Assembly (NCBI RefSeq): GCF_964656455.1
Contig: NC_135722.1
Location: forward strand, 51,230,628 to 51,294,627
Source: Halichoerus grypus
Lineage: Eukaryota > Chordata > Mammalia > Carnivora > Phocidae
Length of the DNA stretch: 64,000 bases
Direction of reading: 5' to 3'
Under the pieces are notes generated by a model, which ran no database searches, had not been told where the DNA came from, and saw only the letters and a list, made by a program, of their open reading frames with translations. The number at the start of each line of letters is the position of its first letter. The stretch's first letter is position 1. Made by a program: the position numbers and the translations under genes. This document shows, in pieces, positions 44,972 through 56,215 of the stretch.

Positions 44972-45908
44972 TTTCTATTTTTCTTCTGCTGCTGCTGTTA
45001 GCCCCTTGAGGACAGGGGGTCCTAACTAGGGGGTCATGTTTATTTCTGCATTCTTTTTTCCATTAAATGCAAAATAAATACTCGATGTACCAGTGAATGA
45101 ACACTGCCTTCGCTCTCCCAGGAAATCTGAGATACAAGGCTGCTTAATAGAACCTTAGCATGTTAGAACTTTAAAGGGGCTTGAAAAATCAAGTCAAACC
45201 TTTTCCTCAAGGAGGAAGGACCTCCTTAGGGTGACCCAGTGAGTTGGAAGCACACAGAACTAGAATCTAGGTCTTTTGGTCTTCTACTTAGCCATCTGGT
45301 TTGAAAGAACCTACCCTGTCCCTAAATTGCTCCCTCTTTCCCTACTTTCCTTCTTCCTTTTCTTTCCTTTTTTCTCTTTCTTTCATGATGTGAGTTGAGT
45401 AGCTTTATACACTTAAAGTTTTAAGCCTCAGAGTTAACAAAGCAAGGCAAGACTTTTTTCATTCCTTTTACACTGATTTCTACTCCTGATTATGCCTTTA
45501 TTCAACCCAGAATAGAATCCAGGTCCTTTGCCTCTCTCCGCACCCAAAGTATGCAGAGCTACAGCTCATGTAGAGAAAATTATCTTTACTAGATTCCTTC
45601 TTAGAACATGCTATTGATGATTGGTGAGGAGTGGGAAAAAGGCTGGTAGGGGACAGGCTGGTTTTTTGTTCTGTTTTGTTTTTTTGGTTTTTTGGTTTTT
45701 TTGCGATAGCCAGGTTTTTGGAGGAATTCCTTTTTTTTTTTTTTCTCAGAGAAGACAAATGTAACCAGACTCTGTAATTTAATTCTTCTGTAGTCTATGG
45801 TCCTGCTATTTTGTAAGCAAATGATGTGAAGGCTAAAGACCCTGCAGCTCTTCTTTCCACATCTCACCACCATTTATTTACTCCCTTTGAATATCATGAT
45901 TCCAGTTG
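44972..45908. other. Unassigned sequence with pyrimidine tracts
   Basis: No gene recognised. 45150-45290 faintly resembles MIR/L3-like sequence ('CCTCCTTAGGGTGACCCAGT'). CT/T-rich tracts at 45335-45385 and 45660-45702. The Lys-rich - strand ORFs at 45498-45873 are translations of these tracts. Confidence 0.5.
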
Positions 45909-45935
45909 TCTTATTCCCTAGTTTAAAGTATTTTT

Positions 45936-46128
45936 TTTTTTTTTAAGATTTTATTTATTTGACAGAGAGAGAGACAGCGAGAGAGGGAACACAAGCAGAG
46001 GAAGTGGGAGAGGGAGAAGCAGGCTTCCCGCCGAGCAGGGAGCCCGATGCGGGGCTCGATCCCAGGACCCTGGGATCATGACCTGAGCTGAAGGCAGACA
46101 CTTAACGACTGAGCCACCCAGGTACCCC
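45936..46128 (-). mobile_element. CanSINE, inserted beside an older CanSINE
   Basis: 'TTAAGATTTTATTTATTTGA' to 'GAGCCACCCAGGTACCCC'. TSD TAAAGTATTTTT at 45924-45935 and 46129-46140. The second TSD copy leads straight into the tail of the older SINE at 46141. Confidence 0.95.
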
Positions 46129-46140
46129 TAAAGTATTTTT

Positions 46141-46342
46141 TTTAAAGATTTTTAAAAAATTTATTTACTGAGAGAGTGCATGCACAGGGGGAGGGGCAGA
46201 GGGAGAGAGAGAGAGAATCCCAAGCAGACTCCCCCACTGAGCACAGAGCCCAACATGGGCCTTGATCTCACAACCCCGAGATCATGACCTGAGCCTAAAT
46301 CAAGAGATGGACACTTAACCAACTGAGCCACCCAGGCGCCCC
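46141..46342 (-). mobile_element. CanSINE, older, same orientation
   Basis: 'TTTAAAGATTTTTAAAAAAT' to 'GAGCCACCCAGGCGCCCC'. Its TSD TCTTATTCCCTAGTTTAAA (45909-45927) / TCTTATCCCCTAGCTTAAA (46343-46361) encloses both SINEs. Confidence 0.94.
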
Positions 46343-46749
46343 TCTTATCCCCTAGCTTAAATAATATATGGTTTGTTACGATGTCCTTTCCTGGTCTCCT
46401 CCCATTATCTCATAGAATGTTACCTGGAGTGTTATTTGGGTAGCTGTTTGTTAATACGTCCCAGTGCTCCCACACTTTTCATATAAGGCCAGACTGTTTT
46501 AGGATGTTTCATTCGGAGAGTTGGTTGGGGGTTCCTGTACAGTAGAATGGGCACTGAGACTACAGTGTTCACTGACCATTAGCCTGCACCAGTGAGCACA
46601 CAGAACCGTAAGCTCTAAAGCAAAGTGGGATCTGCTCACCATTCTCCTCTCAGTGTTTCTCTCTCTTTTTTTTTTTTTCCTATGTAAAATAACACTAAAA
46701 CACTAAGGCTTTTTCTTGCCACAGAGCAGTCTATTAGAAGCTACAGGAG

Positions 46750-47020
46750 GGCGCCTGGGTGGCTCAGTTGGTTAAGCGACTGCCTTCGGCTCAGGTCATG
46801 ATCCTGGAGTCCCTGGATCGAGTCCCGCATCAGGCTCCCTGCTCGGCAGGGAGTCTGCTTCTCCCTCTGACCCTCCCCCCTCTCATGTGTTTGCTCTCTC
46901 ATTCTCTCTCTCTCAAATAAATAAAAAAAAAAATCTTTAAAAAAAATAAAAAAATAAAAAAAAATAAAAAATAAAAAAAAAATAAAAAATAAAAAATAAA
47001 TAAAAAAAATAAAATAAAAA
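46750..47020 (+). mobile_element. CanSINE with expanded A-rich tail
   Basis: 'GGCGCCTGGGTGGCTCAGTT', (CT)n, then an unusually long tail of about 105 bp (46914-47020) of A-runs broken by single T. A perfect 14-bp TSD AGAAGCTACAGGAG lies at 46736-46749 and 47021-47034. Confidence 0.96.
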
Positions 47021-47067
47021 AGAAGCTACAGGAGACAACTAAATGCTAAAAAGATGCTCTAAGGTAC

Positions 47068-47594
47068 ACTGTCCAATATGGGAGTGACCATTACCATATG
47101 GCTATTGAGCACTTGAAATGTGACTAGTCTCTCTTGAGGTATGCCATAAATATAAGGTAACACATCAGATTTCAAAGCCTCAGTACAAAAAAAAGTAAAA
47201 GATTTCATAAATAATTTTAATATGAAGTAAATGTTGGAACGATAATATTTTGGATGTATTGGATAAAATAAAATATATTATTTAAATTAATATCATCTGG
47301 GGGCACCTGGGTGGCTCAGTCGGTTGAGCATCTGACTCTTGATTTCGGCTCAGGTCATGATCTCGGGGTCATGAGCTTGAGCCCCACGTCAGGGTCCGTG
47401 CTCAGCACAGAGTCTGCTTCTCCCTCTCCCTCTCCCTCTGCCCCTCCCCCTGTTCGCTTGCTCTCTCTCTCAAATAAATAAAATCTTTAAAAATAACACC
47501 AGTGTTTCTTTTTCCTTTTTTAAATGTCACTACTAGATAACTTAAAATTACATATGTGACTACCATTATGTTTTGATTAGGTAGCACTGGTCTA
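47068..47594. mobile_element. Non-autonomous DNA transposon, split by a CanSINE
   Basis: 'CACTGTCCAATATGGGAGTG' and 'GCTATTGAGCACTTGAAATG' at the left, 'CACTACTAGATAACTTAAAA' and 'GATTAGGTAGCACTGGTCTA' at the right, recall a hAT-like element with roughly inverted ends. Family name uncertain. The SINE at 47299-47492 lies inside it. Confidence 0.6.
47299..47492 (+). mobile_element. CanSINE
   Basis: 'GGGGGCACCTGGGTGGCTCA' to 'CAAATAAATAAAATCTTTAA'. TSD only weakly visible (AATATCAT / AATAACAC). Confidence 0.93.
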
Positions 47595-47984
47595 GAAATC
47601 CCCAAGTAAATACTTTCTCAAAAGTTTTCTCCACTATGGAACTTTAGGAAACTATCATTTTCCTCTCTATAACTCGTCCCCGCACGTTCTTTCATTTTAT
47701 TTGATGACATCAGGAAGAAAGGCTCCATTAAGTACTAATTACCTTTTTTTTTTTAAACACCTGCTACTCACCTGAGCAGAGTGACATCTAGTGAAAGCAG
47801 GGTGGTTGGTGGAGGGAGTTAGGAGGCACCAGGGAGTGGAAGACTGGTGGTCAGTCCAAACTTCTGACTTAGAATCATTGTATACATTTGGAACTCTTCA
47901 GCTGACAAGTCCGAGTTCTGAGACACCCCTTAGAGCAGAAACATGCCTCTGTTTTGGGTTCTAGTTTTGCTTTCTTCTCATGTA

Positions 47985-48560
47985 TCTAAGTTTATTGAGG
48001 ATCTGTCATGTGCTAGACCGTTTCCTAGCACATGGGAAACAGATGAGTATGGCCTAGTCACTGCTCTCAAGGAGCTTACATTCAGATAATGAATTTGAAG
48101 CACACTCTAGATAAGCACTGTAATGATGGTAGAAAAGAAAATGCTTTTGGAGCACTAGAAAGTTATGACTCATTCTGCCTGGAAAGGAGATCGAAGGCTT
48201 CATGTATCTTGGATGTGATATTATCAGGCAGAAAGGCAGGTGGAAAGGATGTTTTAGCCTGAGGGGGACAATCTAACGGCATGGGAAGTAGTAGAAGGTC
48301 ACTCTTGAAATAGTAGTTTCGGGCCACATTGTGGAGGATTTGACTGCCTGCCTAAGGATTTGGGTGTTATCCTGTATGCAGGGGACCATTAGAAGGTTGT
48401 AAGCAGGGAATGACATGTTCAAGACTGTGTGTTAGAGACACCATTCCAGTGCTCCTGGGGAGGCTAGATTGGAGAGGGGGGTGCTGAACGCAGGGAGATT
48501 TAACAAAGAGGTCATTGTAGTGAGCCAGGCAAGGGATAGCCAGGGCTCACATGGAAAGGA
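47985..48560 (-). repeat. L2 LINE fragment, antisense
   Basis: 'TTATTGAGGATCTGTCATGT', 'CTCTCAAGGAGCTTACATTC' and 'GTAAGCAGGGAATGACATGT' fit antisense L2. It ends about 210 bp before RNF121 exon 4. Confidence 0.7.
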
Positions 48561-48686
48561 AAGAATGTATGCAACAGGTAGGTGAGGAATGAAAGAGAGG
48601 TGTCAGGCATGGTCCTAGGTTTCTAAGTTAGACCACTAGGAGGTGCCTCTATCCAACATTGGAAATGTAGGAGAAGATCAGGCTAA

Positions 48687-48929
<243 letters not shown>

Positions 48930-49244
48930 TGAGAGTTTAGGTAGTGGGGAAGAGCTAGGTTTCCTGAAGGGAACGGGTTGAAATGCATGGGATTGGGGTA
49001 GGTTTAGGCTGAAAAAGTTGTAATTTTTATTTGCCAAAATTACTTGGCATGGGCCCCCACTAAAACAAGCTGATTGGGAGAACTACCCGCCCCCCCATTC
49101 ACAGATTAAAAACCCCAAAATATCTCCCTATAGCTTACCTTAGAGTTTATATCAAGGTCTATGTATATTTAAATCAACCAAATAAGTAAGCAAATTCTGG
49201 GGATCATTGTGGTTTCATTTTAAATGTTATTTTGTGAACCCTTC

Positions 49245-49470
49245 TCTGATCTCTAAATTAGGTTTTCTGTTATATTCTTTCATAGGCCCTATAGTTTTCC
49301 ATCATAGAAGATAACACAAAATCTTGAGTGTCTATCTCCCCCACTAAACTATAACTGTGAGATCAGGAACCACATGTATTTTGTTTGTCCTGGTATATCC
49401 AGGCCCTATCACAGGGCCTGGCACATAGTAGCCTACTCTGTGAATTTTTGTTGAATGAATGAATCTCAGC
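49245..49470 (+). repeat. L2 LINE 3' fragment
   Basis: 'TGAGATCAGGAACCACATGT', 'GGCCTGGCACATAGTAGCCT' and 'TTTTTGTTGAATGAATGAAT': sense L2 3' end. Confidence 0.8.
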
Positions 49471-49624
49471 AAATTTGCAATTTTTCAACAAACAATACTT
49501 CTTTGGTCACAAAACAGCCCCTGCCTGTATTATTCTTTGTATTTTACTCAAATGCATTTCTAGTTTGATCCTCCCAACCAGCTTGTGAGGTCATTTCATA
49601 TCTGTACTTGACAGAAAGAGATTT

Positions 49625-49790
49625 TCTCATTCATTCATTCATTCAACAAGCACCTGCTATGTATCAGGCCCTGTGCTGAGCGCTGGGGATACAGAGCTGG
49701 ATAAGACATGGTCCCTGCCCTCAAGGAATGCTCGGTTTAATGGAGGAGATGGACCAGAAAGCAGCTGTTTCAGTGCAGTTGGTAAGTGCT
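49625..49790 (-). repeat. L2 LINE 3' fragment, antisense
   Basis: 'TTCATTCATTCATTCAACAA', 'TATGTATCAGGCCCTGTGCT' and 'TGGTCCCTGCCCTCAAGGAA': antisense L2 3' end, a head-to-head partner of the piece at 49245-49470. Confidence 0.85.
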
Positions 49791-50044
49791 GTGAGAGACG
49801 TGTGTACAGGTCCAGGAGAGCCTAGCAGAGGAACTAGCCAGCCTCAGAGTTGTAACTACCAGAACCAAAGGCTTCCAAGTTGCAAGTTGCTCTTCTTCCC
49901 ATGCATTTTATGTTCCGCTTCACTGTAAGGTTTTACTTTGGCCTTCTGAGTTTCCTTGTACGTGGTAAAATTTATCTTCAAGGTGAAGTCGATGACTTGG
50001 AAGTTCCTCCCTGGCTGTGGTAGTTTACATTAAGGGCCGTGATA

Positions 50045-50235
50045 GAAGATAGAGACTCTGGAGCCAGATGGATGTGGATTGGAAACTCCAGCCCTGCCAC
50101 TTAATTACATGACCTGTATGGCTTCACCTTTCTGAGCCTTGAATTTTTTATCCCTAGAAATGTGACAATGATTGCTCCCTCATAAAGGGTGCTGTGAAGA
50201 AACGGTGTAAAAATATACTTTAAGTGTCAGTAAGT
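50045..50235 (+). repeat. MIR
   Basis: 'GACTCTGGAGCCAGATGGAT', 'CACTTAATTACATGACCTGT', 'GGGTGCTGTGAAGAAACGGT'. Confidence 0.75.
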
Positions 50236-50309
50236 AACAACCAGTATCAATTTGTAGGTAAAGTGACTGAAAATGTGTCTATGACATGGGAGGTTTTTGA
50301 TGATAATAA

Positions 50310-50560
50310 CTAACATTTGATAGTGCTTTATAATTTCAAAGCACTTTCATAAACATCCATGCTTATTCATGTAGCATTTATTGAGCATGTATTATATACA
50401 CCAGGAAATGGGCTCTGTACAATCCACTGAGGAAGGTATCATGGTTTCCCCATTTTACAAATAAGTAAACTTGTCTTAGAGTGGTGATTTGATTTACTTG
50501 GGATTACCCAGCTAATAAAACTCGTTTAATCCAGATTTTGCCTAAAATTCCACATCCTTT
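50310..50560 (-). repeat. MIR/L2-like fragment
   Basis: 'AGCATTTATTGAGCATGTAT', 'TTCCCCATTTTACAAATAAG' and 'GGATTACCCAGCTAATAAAA' fit antisense MIR. Diverged. Confidence 0.6.
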
Positions 50561-51082
50561 CCACTGTCTCACTCCTATCTGATGAGTGCAAACCCTGGAT
50601 AATGGAGCTTTGTGTGGTTTCTGAGGGCAGGCACTACAAAATGTTTGGGGCCTTTCCCTTGCCTGAGAACCCATCACCACTTGCTTAGCCACAGCACGGA
50701 GGCACAGGGAGGGACCTTGAGCTTCCTCCCTGCGGCCCATCAAGGTTGGTGGTAACTTGGTCTCAGGAGCCAGACAGGCTTGAGCTGTTTATTCAAGTGA
50801 ATTCCTCATTTGCTCTCACCATCCTGGTTTCACACTGCTTTTCATTGAATTTGAGAGAGCATTGCTCCTCCTTCAAGAGCATTCTGTGAACCCCACCTCA
50901 CCACCACCACAATCACACACATACATCCATTCAAAGGTATTCTTTGAGTACCTCTTTTCTTATCCCTTCTTCTCCAGAAAGAAAATCATTTCAGAAGCAA
51001 ATTCATTAGACACCATTTCATTATAGGCCTGTAGATAGGAGCAAAGCAGTATTCAGGTTAACCATTCCCAGTAGGAAAAGCT

Positions 51083-51216
51083 TGGGGGTGCCTTGCTGGC
51101 TCAGTCGGAAGAGCATGGACCTCTTGATCTCAGGAGCTTGAACTCGTGAGTTCGAGCCCCATGTTGGGTATAATGATGACTTAAATAAATAAATATTAAA
51201 AAAAAAAAAAAAAAAA
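51083..51216 (+). mobile_element. tRNA-Lys-like CanSINE, old short form
   Basis: 'GGTGCCTTGCTGGCTCAGTC', then 'GAAGAGCATGGACCTCTTGA' and 'GTGAGTTCGAGCCCCATGTT', the box A/box B layout closest to tRNA-Lys in this window, ending 'AAATAAATAAATATT' and a long A-run. Direct repeat GGAAAAGC on both sides. It is a SINE, not a tRNA gene. Confidence 0.9.
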
Positions 51217-51772
<556 letters not shown>

Positions 51773-52155
51773 TAAGTACTCTTTGCTTTTGTTTTTGTTT
51801 GTGTTTGGGGAGGAGGGGCTGGTAAGATGTACCTTTCCTCCTCAAGCCAAGTCCTGAATATTAACAAGGGGGCCATGGCACCCAGGATAGGAGACTTGGG
51901 CTTTGGGGAATGGGAAGGTGGGCCCTCCATGATTTGTGCTGGCAAAGAGGAAGGAATGTCTGGATATAGAGTTAGAGTCCCATCATTGGTTATGTTTTCC
52001 AAGAACCTATATTTTAATGGGAAAGTATCACAACAGTAAGCATAGTAATGATTATGGCCAGTTATCCATCACCCTATCAGAGTTATTTTCCTTGTCCATG
52101 CATTCACTGTTTATTGCAATGACTCTACCTGAGTGGTCTTATGTTTAGGGAGACT

Positions 52156-52379
52156 AGGGGTTGGCAAACTGTCCCGTGGACCAAATTGGCCTTTGTCCTG
52201 TTTTTACAAGATAAAAAAAGCTTTTACTGGAACATCATCACACTCGTTTGTTTTTGCATTGTTTATGCTGTTTTTGCAGTATAACAATAGCAGGGTTGAA
52301 TATTTGTGGCAGAGACTATTTGGGCCACAAAACTCAAAATACTATCTGGCCCTTTCCACAAAAAGTTTGTGAGCCCCTG
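52156..52379 (+). mobile_element. hAT-type non-autonomous DNA transposon
   Basis: Ends AGGGGTTGGCAAACT (52156-52170) and AGTTTGTGAGCCCCTG (52364-52379) form imperfect terminal inverted repeats. Internal 'CTTTTACTGGAACATCATCA' and 'ACTATCTGGCCCTTTCCACA' fit a common mammalian hAT relic. Confidence 0.8.
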
Positions 52380-52800
52380 AACTAGACAGTCAGACTCACG
52401 TGACACAGTTGGCCACAGCTGGCACCAAGCACACCTGGAAGCGTACAGGGCGGGGAACAGCGTGGTTCCGTAGGAGCCCTCAGAGCGGCTCCAGGGCTGA
52501 GACCACACAGATGGGTGGCCGGAAGCTTTCCCCCTCCTGGGGCACATCCAGTTTTAAGAATCTCCCAGTTCAGATGCACGTGCGTCATGTTTAACACATT
52601 GTTGCTTTGTGACGTAGCTGACATTCCGAAACCGTTTTTTAGAAAGTTAACCCGTGGACATTTAACTCCTGCTCCATTGTTGGGCACTTAGGGTGTTTTT
52701 CGATATTGTGCTATCACAGATAATATTAGCTTTGTTGCTTCTAAGGATACGTTACCAGGAGTCGGATTCTGACTATTGCTTCGTATTGTCATAAAATTTC
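52380..52800. other. Unassigned, relatively GC-rich intron 5 sequence
   Basis: 52400-52560 is richer in G+C and CpG than its surroundings ('ACAGGGCGGGGAACAGCGTG'), with overlapping ORFs on both strands. I see no splice sites or homology to support a gene. Confidence 0.4.
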
Positions 52801-52815
52801 AAAAAGATTCCTATC

Positions 52816-53009
52816 GGGCGCCTGGGTGGCTCAGTCAGTTAAGTGTCTGCCTTCAGCTCGGGTCATGATCCCGGGGTCCTGGGATTGAGTCCCGTATCGG
52901 GCTCCCTGCTCAGCGGGGAGTCTGCTTCTCTCTCTCCCTCTACCCCTCCCCCTGCTTGTGCTCTCTCTCTCTCATGCTCTCTCTCAAATAAATAATTAAA
53001 AAAAAAAAA
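52816..53009 (+). mobile_element. CanSINE
   Basis: 'GGGCGCCTGGGTGGCTCAGT' to poly(A). TSD AAAAAGATTCCTATC / AAAAAGATTCGTATC. Confidence 0.95.
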
Positions 53010-53509
53010 AAAAAGATTCGTATCAGCGTACAGTTTCCCCTGCTCCCAGTTGAGGCAGAAGCCAGGAAAGCCAAGAAATCCTGGACTCTGAGACTGTAGG
53101 GTATAGTGAGTCAGCAGGACAGATGAGAATGGAAATGTGGTCTCCTGGCTGAGGTGATGGGGACTGTGGACTGTGGATCATGAGGAATCCTGAGCCTAGG
53201 GCCGGGCACTTAAAGCTAGAGATTTAGGATTCAGGTTTAAAGTCAGGACCACTGGCCTCTTTCCCAAATCTAGTGCACTGGAGGCAGGAGTCTCTTTGAA
53301 ACTGAAAGGAGTAAGTCCTTACTTTATATAGTGAGAGCATACCCATGGAATTCTTTCTTCCAGGAAAAAGCATAAACAGTCTCCACAGAGGTTTATAGGA
53401 ATTCATCAGTATAGAGTCTAGCAAGTCCCATCAAAGAAAGCCAAGATATTTCCAGATAGCTTCCTAATCTGTGTGGTTAAAAAAATAAAAATCCAGATTC
53501 TGCATTGCA

Positions 53510-53619
53510 GGGTGCCTGAGTGGCTCAGGTCTTGATCTCAGAGTTGTGAGTTCAAGCCCCACATTGGGCTCCATGCTGGGCATGGAGCCTATTTTAAAAA
53601 AAGAAAAAGGAAAAGAAAA
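53510..53619 (+). mobile_element. CanSINE, old form with internal deletion
   Basis: 'GGGTGCCTGAGTGGCTCAGG' joins straight to 'TCTTGATCTCAGAGTTGTGA'. Ends 'GGAGCCTATTTTAAAAAAAG'. TSD AGATTCTGCATTGCA / AGATTCTGCATTGTA. Confidence 0.92.
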
Positions 53620-53989
53620 AGATTCTGCATTGTATTAAAGATGGTTATTCTCTAATTACAGTTTGTTTTTACTTGCATAAGCTATACAAGGAGGAAGACA
53701 GAATTGAGAATCTTGACCATTTTTATGCTACTAATCAGGTTAATTGGTATAAGATTATGATGTCTAGTGGGTTAAATATTATAAGATTGATGAATACACT
53801 CAACTTTTTAAGATAATTTACAACTAAGTAAACAGGTACAGTTCCTGGTACAAATTTTTGACAAAGGTTGTTTAATAAACATTCGAAGACTGAAGTTTGC
53901 AAATTATTGGTCCTTGGAATTATTAAAACAAGCCTCCTAATGTACAGGCAAGATCTTTGTCCTTCTTAGTAAGTAGACTTGGACCCCCA

Positions 53990-54174
53990 ATTTTTTTTTA
54001 AAGATTTTATTTATTTGAGAGAGAGAGCGAGCATGAGTTGGGGGACAGAGGGAGAGGGAGAAGCAGACTCCATGCTGAGCAGGGAGCCCAATGTGGGGCT
54101 CAGTCCCAGGACTGTGAGATCATGACCTGAGCCAAAGGCAGACGCTTAACCAACTGAGCCACCCAAGCATCCCC
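53990..54174 (-). mobile_element. CanSINE, first of an antisense tandem pair
   Basis: 'TAAAGATTTTATTTATTTGA' to 'GAGCCACCCAAGCATCCC'. CCCCCAATTTTTTT (left) and CCCCCATTTTTTAA (right) flank it, the second being the tail of the next SINE. Confidence 0.92.
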
Positions 54175-54177
54175 CAT

Positions 54178-54364
54178 TTTTTAAAATCTATTTATTTGAG
54201 AGAGCACGAGTGGGGGGCTTGGGGATGGGGCAGAGGGAGAGGGAGAGAGAGGAAGAATCATTAAGCAGACCCCCTGCTGAGCACAGAGCCCGATGCAGGG
54301 CTCGATACCAGGACCCCGAGATCATGACCTGGCCGCTTAACTGGCTGAGCCACCCAGGTGCCCC
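54178..54364 (-). mobile_element. CanSINE, second of the pair, upstream of RNF121 exon 6
   Basis: 'TTAAAATCTATTTATTTGAG' to 'GAGCCACCCAGGTGCCCC'. It ends about 830 bp before the exon 6 acceptor. Antisense orientation places T-rich tracts followed by AG dinucleotides on the sense strand. Confidence 0.92.
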
Positions 54365-54484
54365 TGGACCAAAATTTAACTTTGATGACATGATACAGAA
54401 TATGTATAGATACAGCTTAAAATTTTATGGTAACTGGTATGTATATATTTGCTAAGTGACTAATTTTATCTTTTATTTCTAAAG

Positions 54485-55075
54485 CTGTGGCTGGCAAACT
54501 TTTTCTGTAAAGAGCCAAATAATATTTTAGGCTTTGTGGACAAAAGGCAAAGTCTATAACAAGAGGGGAAACTCTTTCTTTGCCTCACCTTGTTTGATGG
54601 ATGGGCTCTCTCAGGTGGGAGGCATACTTTGTGCCCACTTGCCATCAGATGAGACATCCTCAGAAGGAGGGGCCTGACAAGGGGGTGTGTGACCACTGGG
54701 ATCATTTTCACTTTCTGTTCCAGTGACAACCCAGATCTTGGTGTGCCCTTGCCCCGCCATTTCAACTTGGGCAGCTGGCTGGAGGTGAGGCAACTTGGTG
54801 AGTTGCCAACTTCCAGACTGAAATTCCACTGGTTGGTGTCCAGTGATTGCCAACAGTGGAGTCTCCAACGCGTAGGTGCCAACCAGAGTGGGCCCTAGAC
54901 AGCTGCAAGGCATGGTTGCCAGTTGGTGGAGGCACGCACTGGGGACAGAGTGGGGAAGAGGGGCGGTAGGCAACACCCTGGCTTGATCTTTGTAGCTCAC
55001 AGTGCTGGCCTGTTCAGATGGTGCCAACAGGCCATATAAAAAACAGGCTTAAGATCTGGTCTTATTTTGCCAACA
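54485..55075. mobile_element. Possible larger hAT relic with inserted sequence
   Basis: 'TGGCTGGCAAACTTTTTCTG', 'TATTTTAGGCTTTGTGGA' (54485-54540) and 'AAAAAACAGGCTTAAGATCT', 'TTTTGCCAACACTTG' (55035-55075) look like the two ends of the element family at 52156-52379. About 480 bp of unassigned sequence lies between. The two ~138-codon - strand ORFs inside have no support. Confidence 0.45.
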
Positions 55076-55157
55076 CTTGATTTAGCTGTTAAAGCTTCCA
55101 ACTTTAGGTGCCTCCTTATGTGTCCCAGAGTAGTAATCCAAAGCAGTTGTGTCTTAG

Positions 55158-55382
<225 letters not shown>

Positions 55383-55539
55383 TGATGGAAGAGCTAAGCC
55401 ATAAAAAAATCCTTCAAGATATCAGTGGTATGTATGGAGATTTCTTCCTTAAAATTTGGAAAACCAGATCTCAGATGTACCCTGGAATTTTTAACTTTAG
55501 GGCCATTATAGGAAAGAACCACTTTATCATTCAGGAAGT

Positions 55540-56215
55540 TAACATTCATTCAGTAGATAATATTTAATGCCTCCTATGTGCCTGGGCACTGGGCTTATGC
55601 TGGAATTACAAAGGTGTACATGGTCCTTGCCCAGATGGAGTTTACGCCCTAGTGACAGAGATGGGTATTAAAGTAATAAATACACAAATAAATATAAAAT
55701 ATAACTTTTATAAATACTATGAAGGAAAGGTTCACAGTGCTATGAACAAATGCAGTAATGGCATTTGACCTCATCTGGGGGCCCAGAGATGGCTTCCCCA
55801 AAGAAGTGACTGTTGAGCTGATGCGTAGGAGTTAACTAGACGAAGTGGGAAGTGATGTGGGCAGCAGATAGAGCAAACTACATGTGTAGATAAGAGTCCT
55901 GTAGTGAGAGAAAGGGTGGCCATTTGGAGGAACTAAGGCTAGTGTGGTTGTAGGGCTGAGAATGTACTGGAAGTGTCTGGAGAAATAGAGGCTAGACTAG
56001 AAAAAAACCTTGAAAGCCAAAGGAAAGATTGTGGTTTTTATGCTAAAAATCCTGGGAGGCTAAGATCGAAAATGACATCTTCAGATTTGCACTTTAAAAA
56101 GATCATTCTGGCTGCTGGATTGAAACAGATTGGAGAGGGGGCCACCGCTTAGAGTGGACCCCTGAAGACTAAGAGGCAGTTGTAGTAGTCTGGGCAAGAT
56201 GAAGGTAGCTTGGGT
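55540..56215 (-). repeat. L2 LINE fragment, antisense
   Basis: 'TATGTGCCTGGGCACTGGGC', 'TGACTGTTGAGCTGATGCGT', 'AAGATCATTCTGGCTGCTGG', 'GCAGTTGTAGTAGTCTGGGC'. Confidence 0.75.

Noticed and set aside
51083..51216. tRNA-like box A/box B sequence
   Set aside because: It has a SINE body and long A tail; all CanSINEs have tRNA-derived heads. No tRNA gene with a proper 3' acceptor half is visible.
52400..52600. Possible GC-rich hidden exon in intron 5
   Set aside because: Open frames on both strands, but no recognised homology and no convincing splice pair. RNF121 joins exon 5 to exon 6 in frame without it.
54466..55027. Two overlapping ~138-codon - strand ORFs
   Set aside because: No homology recognised, overlapping frames, intronic, and partly within a probable hAT relic.
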